Of a DNA stretch of 33,060 bases, positions 10,670 to 21,014 are shown piece after piece. Positions within the stretch are counted from its first letter, which is position 1; every line of letters begins with the position of its first letter. This stretch comes from Rostrohypoxylon terebratum (taxonomy: Eukaryota > Ascomycota > Sordariomycetes > Xylariales > Hypoxylaceae). Both the position numbers and the translations under genes were made by a program. The DNA lies in the NCBI GenBank assembly GCA_022497145.1, contig MU386048.1:1-33060 (forward strand), given 5' to 3'. The notes below the pieces were generated by a model that made no database searches, was not told the DNA's origin, and was given only the letters and a program-made list of their open reading frames with translations.

Positions 10670-13600
10670 ATGCATTCCTCCGAGAACAGTCGACGGTCAC
10701 AAGCCCAGCGATGGCGACCGGATTTAAACATCAACACGTCCAATGCCGCAAGCAGAGCTCGTGATTCTCTACCCGCAGTGCCCTCCACACCTCCGATGAG
10801 GTCCAAGACAAAACCACCCGTGTCCGGTCGATCATATCGAGTACCTAATTCAGTATCAACGACAGCCTCACGCGATTCTGAAGAGTCTTTCTTAGATAAC
10901 GGTTCGGATGAAATTAGAGGAAACGAGCCCGATCTGCCTAACCTACCCAGAGGAAGAAATGCGAGAGATTCACACGACCTATCATTTCCTTCCCGCCAAT
11001 TCACTCGAGACTCCCTCGTCACCAACATGTTGTCTTCTCTCGACCAATTCTCTTTGGGGCAAATTCATACTCCTAACACAAACATGTTTGAAGACGATCC
11101 GCTCAGTCCACCGAGACGGGACGACTATTCGAAGTCTATGACGAGTAATACTCGCCCAGGTCGTATGTGGAGCAATAGTGTAAATCACGGCCATGGATAT
11201 TCGTACAGTTCCGATTTCGACGGTACTGATGACGGGGCGAGTAGGGCATCAGATCAATATTCCAGGGGACGACGCAGCAATAGCAGCTCCGGGTTTCAAT
11301 CAAGCTTAGGTCGCATCAATAGCTTACGAGAGCGAAGCCACCCAGGCACATCCGGAGGCCGAGTGTTACATTCGAGGGGAGGCAAGACTAGCAAGAGCAG
11401 CAGTACTAATAGTATCGATGCTGGCTACGCGCAAGTTCTGACCACACAACGATGGGCTCATGGTATTGGTGGTAGGTCGTCAAGTTTTGACTACGGACAA
11501 AGGCCCTCTCTCAGTTCTCCTGTTGCTTGGAAGACTGAATTTTCTAACACTTTTCTCGTTGACGATTACGAAGCAGCTCCGACGCCAACTATTCCTGTTG
11601 GGCCTCGCCGTCCGAATATGCCTTCCACCCCCGTCGCGCCTCCGCCTATTCCTCCCCCGGAGCCCGAATTGAAAACTCCCGATCGTAAGAATTCTGCTAG
11701 GTCGAGGACTGGTACTATGCGAACAACCCAGTCTAAGCATGCTCCGTCGACGCGCGAGCCACCTCCGATGCCTTCTCCCGATATGGATTCTGCACCCGCA
11801 CCCCACATCGGATACGAGAAATCGAAAGAGATCATCCCTGGGACCCAGGGCCCGCCTCCAGCATCCAAGCCGGGATTCTTCAGTCGAATATTCGGCTATA
11901 GGAATACCACTCCAACAGCAGAAGCTAAACCAATGCAACCGGCATCTACATCCGAAAATGCTGAGCAGGGCGGAAACAAGTTACAAAGTGTAGCATCGCA
12001 GACTAAGGCTCAGTCTACGCCACCATCCAGGGATTCGCAATTCAGAGAATCTCAACGTTCAGCATCTCAACCTCATGTAATTCAGAAGAAATCTTCGTTC
12101 TTCAGGCGAAGAAAGAAGTCTGTGACTGAGCCACCGATGCCTCCTCCGCCGCTACCTCTGCCGAAAGAAGTGTCTCAACTCAAGGAGCAGTCAACATCTA
12201 ATCGGGACTCTAGCCCTGCCAGCAGCTTGCGTGAGCTCATGAGCCCATACTTGCAAGGCATCACATCCAACATTCCAGGTGGCCTCTTATCCCCAACCCA
12301 GGAAAATGCACGTGCCCGTGGTTACGAGTCCCAAGATGAGGATAATACTCGCAAGGCTCGAGGGTTTTCACCTGATTATGAGCCTAGCCCAAATGCTACA
12401 ATCCGAACTGTGAAGTCCACATCTGCTTTGAGAAATCAGGAATCTGCTCGAAGGCGGTCGCAAATGGAAAGTTCTATGCGAGACTTACCTGAGTTGCCCA
12501 CTAAAAAGTTCATTGAGAACCGTGACACAACATTCTTTCATGACAGTAGCGACGAAGGCGAGAAACCACGTGGCACTGGGAAACAAAAGCAAAAACAGAA
12601 GCAAACTCGAAGTAACAAGTCGTCTCCAATCGTTAATGATTCAAAAGATCGATTTGAGAGCATTCAAGAGCGCCCTGTCACTGGAACAGACAATGAAGAG
12701 ACGGGTAAACGTGAACCATCGCCCAAACTAGTTCTTCAGCAACACTCTACATATGAAGAAGGACGAACTAGACCTGTCGAAGGTCGTGATGGGCCTAGGA
12801 GGATGTCCACCTTTCCTAGCTCCCTCAATAGGTCCGACAGTGGCTTGCCTAGTGTCAAGGTAGATAGCGCAGAAGGTAGTCCTCAGATAGTTGGCTCGCC
12901 TCTAGACGAGCCCGAAGTCTCTGTGGTTGGCGAACCGACAGAAGATGAGCGCCAGAAGGCCCAGAAGATCTTTGATGGAAATGAAGATTTCATCCAAAAA
13001 GAAAAGGCAGCTTCTTGGATGGGAGAGGAGGGGCCTGTAAGACAACGAACATTAAGGGCATACATGGAGCTCTATGGCTTTGCAGACCAGAGCGTTCTCA
13101 CTGCCCTACGACAAATATGCAGTCGTCTTATCTTGCGTGCGGAAACACAGCAAGTTGACCGAATACTGGTCGCATTCTCTACACGGTGGTGTGATTGTAA
13201 CCCAAACCACGGGTTCAAGACCATGGGTAAGTAACTAACTACAAGGCGTCTAGGTCATTACTAACGTGTGATAGACGTCATCCACACAATGTGTTATTCG
13301 ATCATGCTTCTCAACACAGATCTTCATCTTGCAGATATTGATCAGAAGATGACAAAGAGCCAATTTGTCAAGAATACCATGACGACTATCAAGAGTGCAT
13401 TGCTTGATTCTGCCCCTGAAGCCTTCGATCGTGCCAGTGTCCTTCCTGGGAAAAGCAGCCTGCTTAGTCCTTCTGAATCAGAATCGATCATGGCTTATGA
13501 GCCAGAACCGGAGACGAAGCTCAGCTGGAGATCATCATTTAAACCGTTACCACTCCCCTTGCCCCGATCAGAGTCATCAATGGGCAATTACTCGGATGGT

Positions 13601-15304
13601 CCGGTAGACACCTGTGGTCCACTCGTGAAAACACCTTTTGAGGGCTCTATGAAGGCCTGGATGCAACAGATGGAGCTCGTGTTGAAAGATATATACTCAT
13701 CAATTCGTGATGAAAGACTTCCCCTCTTCGGTGCCGAACCAAGTCAGCCACCGAGCCAAACACAAAGCACCCTCTCAGTAATGGGCGTGCTCAAGCGTAC
13801 CCCTAGCGTCTTATCAAAGGCACCTTCCGAGGGTCAAATTCCTGTTCGCGGAAGAATCAACGATGCAACCCGTCCTCCCGGAAGTAGGTGGAATTCGAAG
13901 AGTCGATCGAGACCGAGATTCCCGGGCAATGGGATGTCCTCGAGCCGAACTAGCTTTGATGATAACAATTCGGTCTGGAGCCCTACGACATCATCTGCTA
14001 CATGGAGCCGGTATTCGTTGGGTAGGACTCAAACTTCGATGTCCGTGGACTCCTTCGGCTCATATCCACATGGCGACTATCAACAATCTATTGGTTTCGC
14101 CAATGCGTTGAGTCAAGCAATAATCCGCGAAGATGTCCCGCCTGGTACTAGTGGACAGTCTATCATGAGCGACGATTTCCAGGCTAACCAACTACTCGAG
14201 GATGAAACCCTGGAGCTCGCAGGTCCACCTTGGGTCAAAGAAGGGATTGTTATACATAAGCACCACCTTGATGGCATAGATAAGAAGGCTAAAGATCGAA
14301 ACTGGACCGAAGTATTCGCTGTTGTTCAGAAAGGAACCATAAGTCTCTTTTCATTCTCAAGCAAATCAATGCGACAGAAGTCCCGCGGCGGACGTAAACC
14401 TCCTCCAGGTGCCGTCGTTGGTGGCGGAAATTGGCAAGAAAATGCTACTAGTGTTGGCAGTTTCTCTCTAAGACAGACCCTCGCTTCTGTCCTACCTGCC
14501 CCCGGGTATTCTCGAAGTCGCCCACATGTTTGGGCTCTTAGTCTGCCAACCGGCGCTGTGCATCTCTTCCAAGTAGGAACTCCTGATATCAGCAACGAAT
14601 TCGTACTTGCTGTCAATTACTGGAGTGCTCGATTGAGCACACATCCGCTTGTCGGTGGTGTCAGCAATATTGAATACGGTTGGAGCGACGCTATCATCAA
14701 CAATGCTCTGGTGCAAGCAATCAACGACCCCCCTCCCCCTCCGCGTCCGGGCAGCGCAGCAGCAGGTCGTTCGAGCATGCACAGCCGCCAAGGCAGTCTA
14801 CAAAGCAGTATTCGTTCATCATTCGAGGTCGGTGGCAGCGCACGAACGAAGCTGCCTGGTGATCGGATTCACATTGCAGAATGGACACCACCAGCGCAGT
14901 CGTTACGTCCCAGCAATGCTTCCGAGGCTGAGCAGCTGGAGACGCTTGATGCTTATGTCAAGTCTATAGAAGAAGACTTGAAGAAGCACAACCAACTCCG
15001 GTCGCCCATGCTCTTAGCGTTCACCCCTCGCGGTCATAATTCGACCAAGGCTATGGCGAACTGGGAGCGGAAGTCTAGTTACCTACTGCGCGAGAACGTC
15101 AAATTTAGTACATATGTCGATTCCCTACAGATTGCTAAAACCAAGAGGGCGGAAATATACGCCGAGCGCGATAATGCTAGGCGAGCGGCTCGGGGTGAAG
15201 ACCTTGATGACGACGAGAGTGAGCACGGCGTGGGGGTTGATGTGACGATCCAGGTCAACGATGAGGAACGAATACTTTCAATCGGCGAACGGATACGAAG
15301 GTAG
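10670..15304 (+). CDS. Sec7-PH domain Arf guanine nucleotide exchange factor (EFA6/Yel1-like), 1528 aa
   Basis: Exons 10670-13226 and 13275-15304, separated by a 48-base intron (GTAAGT donor, TACTAAC branch, GATAG acceptor) that joins in frame as ...KTMDVIHTMCYSIML. The first ATG after an in-frame stop at 10640 is used; a further 5' exon cannot be excluded. Residues 1-750 are disordered, Ser/Arg/Pro-rich, with polyproline stretches (PPPIPPPEPE, PPMPPPPLPLP). The Sec7 domain spans about 757-895: the glutamic finger is kept (E825 in LRAETQQVDRIL) and the second motif reads MCYSIMLLNTDLH. A PH domain follows at about 1167-1315 (GIVIHKHHL... to FVLAVNYWSARL), then a helical, coiled-coil-like region around 1400-1490 containing NWERKSSYLLRENVKF and YVDSLQ, typical of EFA6/PSD proteins. 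By family it loads GTP on Arf-class GTPases at the plasma membrane, with the PH domain binding phosphoinositides. The family assignment is firm; whether it is the Yel1 or Syt1 counterpart is not. Confidence 0.93.
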
Positions 15305-16244
15305 GCCACAACCCCATTTTTTTTATTGTCAATCGATTAGTAGGCATTTAGATAGGATTCGACACCGATAAGTTAGGGTCGCGAATCACACGGACACGGA
15401 ACGAGAGGGTTTACTTTGTTGTTCTTTAAACTTGCAGTATTATATGCATATGCGATGATCCCAGGGACGCGCTCGATACCCATACCCTCGGCTCTGTCTG
15501 TTCGTATCAGTGTAGATAGACGGATCGCGGTTTATGAGTTGCGTAGCATTACAGGAAGCAATTTTGGGGCGCTTGCCCTTTGTGAATATTTATTGACTGA
15601 ACGATTACAAAACCCCGTGTCACTGAACATTTTTTATGTAGTAGCAACACGACTGCGGAGCAATATCTATTGAGCTTACATGGAAATAGGAATAGAAATT
15701 TATAGATAGCAGTTTAGTTACATGATACTAGACCTAAGATGAACCTTTCCCGTTTTCTATTTTGGATATATGTTTTCACATTTTACTATTGACAACGTTT
15801 GATGTAGAAACAGGTTAAAAATTTTTTGGATTATTACTCGCAAAGATTACCTTACCGCTATATAATGTACTGAAAGCTTAAATCAAATAATAATGCTAGA
15901 AGAACAATAGACGGCAGTGAAAGGCTCAAACAGATATTAAAGTCGTATATGATTGGGTGAAAATTACCTAGCGAAGGGGCATATGAGACAAATCCCCCAA
16001 ACTACGAACTGGCCTCAGCTAGGCTAAGACCCCGCGTTTTACGTGTAGACCTCATGGTCGTCCGGATGGACTGGTCAACTAGGTATCTTGCCGACTATCC
16101 ACATCGTGAGAACGGGTGATAGAGCTTTGGTGGTATGCTTTTTCTTTTCTTCATTTTTTTGGGAGGAAGAACTTGCTTCTGAAAGAACAAGGATTATCTG
16201 AGTTATCTAAAGAGATGACAATCGTGTTGTTACTTACGCAGGCT
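15305..16244. other. Convergent intergenic region
   Basis: The Sec7 gene (plus) and the 263-residue membrane protein gene (minus) point at each other here, so this holds two 3' untranslated regions. It is AT-rich, with T runs just after the Sec7 stop. The 85-codon frames at 15416-15673 and 16116-16373 have no recognisable content, and the latter overlaps the neighbouring gene. Confidence 0.5.
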
Positions 16245-17036
16245 TTATTCGACCTCTATAACTTCGGTGACAGTGGGATTCGGGGGAGCAGAGGTCGGCG
16301 CCTTACCAAAACTAAAACCAGAGGCTGGCGAGTTGGTTCTGGCGGCGCTAGCGGCGGCGGCAACGAGGTTTAAGCCTCGAGCGCCCTCAGTCGCTTCCTG
16401 TTGAGGAGCTCCGGTGTAGGCGGTCGATTTCGTGCTCTGCTGCTGGCGTTTCTTCTCCACCAACCACTGATACGCCCGACTGCCGTTGACCTGGTTGTAG
16501 GGAACGTACTCCGTGTTGGCCGTGCGGTAGAACATGTGGCCTCCGTTAGCCGGGTCGACCGGACGATGCTCGGTGATTTGACGAGTCCAGCCGTTCGGGT
16601 TTTGGGGACACGGGTCAGGAGCCCAGTATGTGCCAGTTGCTCCAATTGCTCCAGGAGCCGGGCCCGGCACATTGGTCCGTTTGGACGGGGTGAAGGTTGT
16701 TTTGCCGGGGGCTGTCTTCGTCGACGTGGACCACATTCCGCCAGTGAGGTAGCTCGAGAGGTCGGGGTACGGGGCATAGGGGTTACTAGGGTTGGGCTTC
16801 CGGGGGTCGTTGACTCCGTTGAGGTACATGCGGACGGATAAAAAGAAACGGACCAGACCGATTACCACCAAAAATATCAAGAAGACTATGGTCGTCCCGA
16901 AGGCCAGTGTGAGTAAAGGCAAGATAAATGGGCTCAGGAAGGGGAATCTGTCAACAACAAAGTCTCTCGTTTGGCCAAACATGAGGAAGAGACTGGTGAA
17001 AGGTGTCCAAAGAGGCATGGTTACTGAATTTTCCAT
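16245..17036 (-). CDS. Conserved-looking membrane protein of unknown function, 263 aa
   Basis: A single open frame starting with ATG at 17036. Residues 1-30 are moderately hydrophobic; residues about 35-67 form one long hydrophobic stretch (LLTLAFGTTIVFLIFLVVIG) followed by basic residues, best read as a single transmembrane helix or a tight hairpin. The remaining 190 residues are hydrophilic, rich in Pro, Thr, Ala and Asn, with NPYAPYPDLSSYLTGGMW and YWAPDPCPQNPNGWTR as the most structured-looking parts, and an Ala/Pro-rich end. I do not recognise the family. The composition and the aromatic-rich middle suggest a real protein rather than a chance frame; the antisense frames across it are shadows. 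Location in a membrane is a prediction from hydrophobicity only. Confidence 0.75.
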   Translation of the reverse strand: MENSVTMPLWTPFTSLFLMFGQTRDFVVDRFPFLSPFILPLLTLAFGTTIVFLIFLVVIGLVRFFLSVRMYLNGVNDPRKPNPSNPYAPYPDLSSYLTGGMWSTSTKTAPGKTTFTPSKRTNVPGPAPGAIGATGTYWAPDPCPQNPNGWTRQITEHRPVDPANGGHMFYRTANTEYVPYNQVNGSRAYQWLVEKKRQQQSTKSTAYTGAPQQEATEGARGLNLVAAAASAARTNSPASGFSFGKAPTSAPPNPTVTEVIEVE

Positions 17037-17535
17037 GATTGTTCTAAATGTAGATTTTCAGATAAATCAGCAGTCTGTAGTTTTTGAATCCTTAGTGGTT
17101 ACCTATTAGTATTCGTCCTGTTTTATACAAGGCAGAATGTGCTCGTATGCGGTGCTGATGATGGACTAAATCTACAAAAGGAGCGGAGGTAGCAACACTA
17201 TATACTACTGTGGGTGGTAAACAATCTCATGGTCAATGGAGAATTTATTCAAAGGTAATGTATTATAAAGAATTACGAGTTCTTTGTATGTACTGAGCTT
17301 AGATGGAGGAGTTCGAGGAGACAAAGGCTATTGTTAATTTCATAGGGTTATCTACTAACTGTGGCTTAGTCAAGTCATCGTTTCACTAACTACTAGGTAC
17401 CTATCTATGTGTATCCTTCTATATCCGTCCATGAAGCTCATCCAACAGACACTCTTTAGATCTGAAGTACTAAATACCCAGGTATAGATCTGAGGGCAAT
17501 CCCCGGTTAGGTAGTAGAAATCGTCACCTGACTTT
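17037..17535. other. Intergenic region, promoter of the 263-residue membrane protein gene
   Basis: AT-rich DNA between two minus-strand genes. It should contain the promoter of the membrane protein gene and the 3' end of the AAA gene. A word of the TAGGTA type occurs near 17,393. Nothing else stands out. Confidence 0.5.
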
Positions 17536-18384
17536 TTATTTCATGCACTGAGCTCTTTTCCACCGCTCGGATAGCATTTTCTTCATTTCCTGGACAGTTA
17601 AGTTATCATCCGCAGCACCCTTTATAAGAGCCGTAGACATGATATTCTTCGCTAGGGCCTTGACGTCACGCGCGTTGCCCCAAGAAGGGAGCTTAACTAG
17701 TTTCTCAAACAGTCGGCCGATCATATCCTGTCGAGGTATTTCTTGCTCGAACAAATGCCGAGGCTTGAGCGAGTTGAGTAGTAGTTCGCGATAATCCTGT
17801 GAAGGTAGGTTCTCGAACTCGATGGTCTCGGGAAATCGGCTACTAAGGCCGGGATTACCTGGAAGCAGTTTGTTCATCCCATTTACGTAACCTGCAAGAA
17901 TGATAATGATCTTGTTGTGGTACTTCTCTTGTGTCAAGATAGCCACCATCTCACCTACTACTTCAGCGGCGTACGAGGTTCTGTGGTAGTCTACAAGAAG
18001 GTAAGCTTCATCGATGAACAGGACATTTCCGAGCCCCTTTTCAAAGACCTTCCGTGTCTTGGGTGCGGTTTGGCTAACGTATCCTCTGATCAGATCTGAT
18101 GCAGAGCATTCTATTACCTCAGCCGTGGCAATCAATTCGAGATCGTAGAAAACCTTGACTATCTTTCTAGCAGTTATAGATTTGCCGGTGCCTTGGGGCC
18201 CGCGGAAGATGAAGTTGAAGGGAATGAAATCTTCCGGTCCGCCAATGTCAATTGCTTTCGCGTTCTTCGCAATCCTTTGATAGCCTTCTAGTCTCTTCAT
18301 AAGAGATTCGAAGCCAACCATACCACTGAAAAGCGCTCCAATATCAGTCACTGCGTGGTTTGCTCTGTCAAAATTCTCTTCCAT
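17536..18384 (-). CDS. CbxX/CfxQ-type AAA ATPase, single domain (282 aa from first ATG; 5' end uncertain)
   Basis: From the ATG at 18384 the protein has 282 residues. It contains Walker A GPQGTGKS (62-69), Walker B VLFIDEA (121-127), an arginine-finger-like NPGLSSRF (R183) and a sensor-2-like GNAR (R239), so the ATPase site looks intact. The segments VFYDLELIATAEVIECSASD and ILTQEKYHNKIIIILAGY are typical of the last of the tandem AAA domains in large fungal CbxX/CfxQ-like proteins, some of which also carry NFX1-type zinc-finger/helicase parts. The frame stays open upstream of the ATG to about 18,520, and the words LEPSDMEENFDRA just around it look like the normal lead-in to this domain, so the true start probably lies in an upstream exon, or the gene is a truncated remnant. 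The upstream neighbour on the same strand is the PIP5K-like gene. Substrate and role are unknown. Confidence 0.8.
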   Translation of the reverse strand: MEENFDRANHAVTDIGALFSGMVGFESLMKRLEGYQRIAKNAKAIDIGGPEDFIPFNFIFRGPQGTGKSITARKIVKVFYDLELIATAEVIECSASDLIRGYVSQTAPKTRKVFEKGLGNVLFIDEAYLLVDYHRTSYAAEVVGEMVAILTQEKYHNKIIIILAGYVNGMNKLLPGNPGLSSRFPETIEFENLPSQDYRELLLNSLKPRHLFEQEIPRQDMIGRLFEKLVKLPSWGNARDVKALAKNIMSTALIKGAADDNLTVQEMKKMLSERWKRAQCMK

Positions 18385-18597
18385 GTCGCTGGGCTCGAGT
18401 GTTTGTAAGCCTTCGCTGGCAGGACGTTCGAAATATAGTAACTGGCAGATGCGTTGAGGGGTATCTACTGCTCTATGCGACGGAATAACGAAAATAATGA
18501 GACACAACAGGCACGTGGCCTCCTAAGACTACCCCTTCTCCACAAACACCGTCTGCACTCGTGAGTTTGGGTTAAATACTTCGAAATACCCTGTTAT

Positions 18598-19737
18598 TTA
18601 CTCCTGTATCTCGATAAGTTCCCCGCACATATTTAAAAAGCGATCACGATATTCCTTGCTTTCAGCAGTGATGCTCATAGGCCCTCGATCATCGATGAGA
18701 TTATAGCCCCTAATCAGCCCGGTCATGACCTTGGCGTGGATTGTGTGTTTTGCCCAAAAGAAATCTAGGATAGCCGCTCTGTAGACCTCTTTGCCATTAC
18801 TCGATGCTACTCCCGTGCGCCAAGACGGTGGATTGGGAGGCGAGAAAGGGGGCTGAGCGGGAGGAACGGATTCGCCGTCGATCTGCCCTGGCTGAAGCGG
18901 TGATTGAGGCTCGTCCTCTGGTGTATCTGCGGAGGAGATTCGGACAAGAAATAACGAATAATCAACGGCATTACAATTAGCAAGGAGCAGCGTATCGCTC
19001 TCAAGTTGGCGCTTGAACTGAGTGGCCTGAGCGTCTGACAGTTGAATTTTGTCGTGGAACTCATCAGCAAGCTTCGATTTGGTTGCTTCGGAAGCCAAGG
19101 CTCCTCCGGCAATGTCTCTTTCGGGGAAAAAGTATGAAGTAGGTTTGAGATCCCAGGATTCCCATTTTGTTTTAGAGTTTTCTTGGGCTTCCTGAGGTTT
19201 GCCGTAGAGAACATTCTCCATTATAATGTGATGACTAGGTGCGAGACCTAACATTACTCCGACGCTCTGGTGGGTACTCTCGAGGAAGTCGGTTATGCGC
19301 ACTAGTAGACTAGATCGGTTGTTACGAACGTGATCGGCATAGGGTAATAGCATGTCGTTTTTGAAGAAGTCGTGCTCGAAATGTCTAGGAATAGACTTAA
19401 CAAGGAAGCAGTTGTCGCCAGTGCGAAAGAATGTAGAGCCACTATAACCCATATCGCTCATGGGAACTAAGACTCTCTTGATTTTAGTCTTCTTGTTCTT
19501 AAGCTTCTGTTTCTTGATATCGAAGCTATCCTTGTAATCATCCTCGTCGATTTGCCAAACGCCACGCAGCGCTTTGAACAGATCAGGCCGTACCGGTCGA
19601 AACGTTAACCAGTAGAGATAGAAGAAACGTACAACTCGCTTTAGACATGAGGCTTTACGGGCAGGCTTGCCGTCTTCCTGGTTGGTCAAGATGGCGTAGA
19701 CTATGGAGCGCGCGACCAATATGTCGCGTCGAGCCAT
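18598..19737 (-). CDS. Minimal PIP5K-like phosphatidylinositol phosphate kinase, 379 aa
   Basis: A single frame from ATG 19737. The lipid-kinase fold can be followed through: an N-terminal FKALRGVWQIDEDDY, the ATP loop MGYSGSTFFRTGDNCFLVKS with lysine K114, IIMENVLYG (residues 171-179, the MNNLLP position), WDLKPTSYFF (195-204, the DLKGS position), VDYSLFLVRI (258-267, the DYSLLVGI position) and AILDFFW (322-328, the IID position, D325). By family it would phosphorylate a phosphatidylinositol phosphate, as Mss4 does in making PI(4,5)P2. It is about half the length of Mss4-type kinases and consists of the kinase domain with a Pro-rich insert at 272-312. Gly-Ser of the DLKGS motif is replaced by Pro-Thr, so activity or specificity may differ. 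The stop falls right at the expected end of the domain, which supports a stand-alone gene. Confidence 0.85.
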   Translation of the reverse strand: MARRDILVARSIVYAILTNQEDGKPARKASCLKRVVRFFYLYWLTFRPVRPDLFKALRGVWQIDEDDYKDSFDIKKQKLKNKKTKIKRVLVPMSDMGYSGSTFFRTGDNCFLVKSIPRHFEHDFFKNDMLLPYADHVRNNRSSLLVRITDFLESTHQSVGVMLGLAPSHHIIMENVLYGKPQEAQENSKTKWESWDLKPTSYFFPERDIAGGALASEATKSKLADEFHDKIQLSDAQATQFKRQLESDTLLLANCNAVDYSLFLVRISSADTPEDEPQSPLQPGQIDGESVPPAQPPFSPPNPPSWRTGVASSNGKEVYRAAILDFFWAKHTIHAKVMTGLIRGYNLIDDRGPMSITAESKEYRDRFLNMCGELIEIQE

Positions 19738-20277
19738 AGTGAGACGGAAATGTGTTGTCCTCTCATATGCGTGAAGGAGAAGAAGAGATCTAGAAGATGA
19801 AAAAAGGAAAAGGTCGAAATGATTAGGGAATTAGGGAATCGAATTAGGGAAGGTTCCGAGTAGTAAAACTTTTGCGCACCGTACGTATGTCGTACGTACC
19901 TGCATCAGAAAATACTAGGTACAGGTAGGTAGTATGTGCCAGTGGTAGGTAGCTCTTTCGCTGGAAGAGATGCTCCGGTGACAAGCTCCGGTAACACAAA
20001 CGCTATATGACGTCACCATTGACGAACACATGTCAAGGCATGAGTTGCAAGAACAACTTATGAAATAAATTTATGAAATGCATTTTTATGAATTTAACAT
20101 ATTTTTCTAAAAGAAATTGTAGGTGGGAAATAATAATCAAATCTCTAAATTCCTCAACTCCTACTTAAGTCTTAGGTACTATTTTCTTGTTCTCGGGCTA
20201 GGGGTCATGGTCCTAAATCTATCATATAATACATTTCATACCACAAGGACACAATAACACTGACAACGACAATCGCA
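19738..20277. other. Promoter region of the PIP5K-like gene
   Basis: AT-rich, with purine-rich DNA just upstream of the kinase ATG and a CRE-like site at 20,008. TAGGTA-type words cluster near 19,915-19,950. The far end serves as 3' flank of the 225-residue protein gene. Confidence 0.5.
20008..20015. promoter_or_regulatory. CRE-like bZIP site TGACGTCA upstream of the PIP5K-like gene
   Basis: Perfect palindrome TGACGTCA, 270 bases upstream of the kinase start codon, a normal distance for an activator site. A second intergenic copy sits before the DUF2237 gene. Use by a bZIP factor is inferred only from the match. Confidence 0.4.
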
Positions 20278-21014
20278 TCACGGGCCTTTCCGCGTCAACC
20301 ACCGCACACCGTCGTCAACCATGGCTCTTGCATAGTATCGGTGGAGCACTTCGACCAAGAATGGTGCCGGCTTCTCCCCGGTAGGTTCCGCGCTATTGAA
20401 GAAGACTGTCTTTAATCCAACGTCAACCGTACCGGCTGGCTTATTCAACTTGGCGCTGATGACAAAGAGTCCGTCTACTTCGCGAGGGCCAGGTTCTAAC
20501 GGTGATCCGCCACCCCTCAACATCACAGAATTGCGCGTCCTTTCTACTACCTCGAAATGGTCTGAGAATCGAGTTCCCAGCTCATATTTGGAGGACGCCA
20601 ATTGCTGTTGATCGAATAGTTGATCTGTCGTCTTAGGCCCTTTGTTGGTGAATGACATGATTGCGCGCTGAGGCGCATATGCTGAAGGAAGCTATTAACC
20701 TAGCTGCCTGCGTGTTTCATTTGTTGATCTCGCGACCTACCGTATCCAGCCCACGCGCCGCGGCAGAATTCAACCGTCAGCGCCTCCTCGTTATTACGAA
20801 GCTCCGGTCGAATTTCTGATACAGGTATTCTTTTCCAGCAGACGTCCTGTATAAGTGGATTAGGCTGTCGATAGAACTTTCTGAAGTTATTGCTGGCCCA
20901 TAATTCGTCGTCCATCGGTAATGGAGTCGTGAGATTGGTTGTCGCAGTCAAGTACCCAGCGCCCCCAGCTGCGACTGCAAGCGCTGTACCTAAGGTCTTG
21001 CGAACCCGACCCAT
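20278..21014 (-). CDS. Conserved fungal protein of unknown function (two exons, 225 aa)
   Basis: Exon 1 is 21014-20741 and exon 2 is 20681-20278; the 59-base intron has donor GTAGGT and acceptor TTCAG. Splicing joins AWAGY to AYAPQRAIMS in frame (226 codons including the stop). The spliced product has the layout of an uncharacterised fungal family I recognise but cannot name: a hydrophobic N-terminus (residues 7-26, TLGTALAVAAGGAGYLTATT), an FRKFYRQPNP segment, a FCRGAWAGY...R junction, then KGPKTTDQLF, YELGTRFSDHFEVVERT and a late VGLKTVFF strand ending in VLHRYYARAMV. The N-terminus could be a mitochondrial presequence with or without a membrane anchor; this is a guess from composition. If only the two open frames are read separately, exon 1 ends in a false tail and exon 2 begins at a false internal methionine (20658). 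Confidence 0.85.

Noticed and set aside
10510..11028. 172-codon minus-strand frame
   Set aside because: It lies antisense to the 5' coding part of the Sec7-domain gene and shows no family features.
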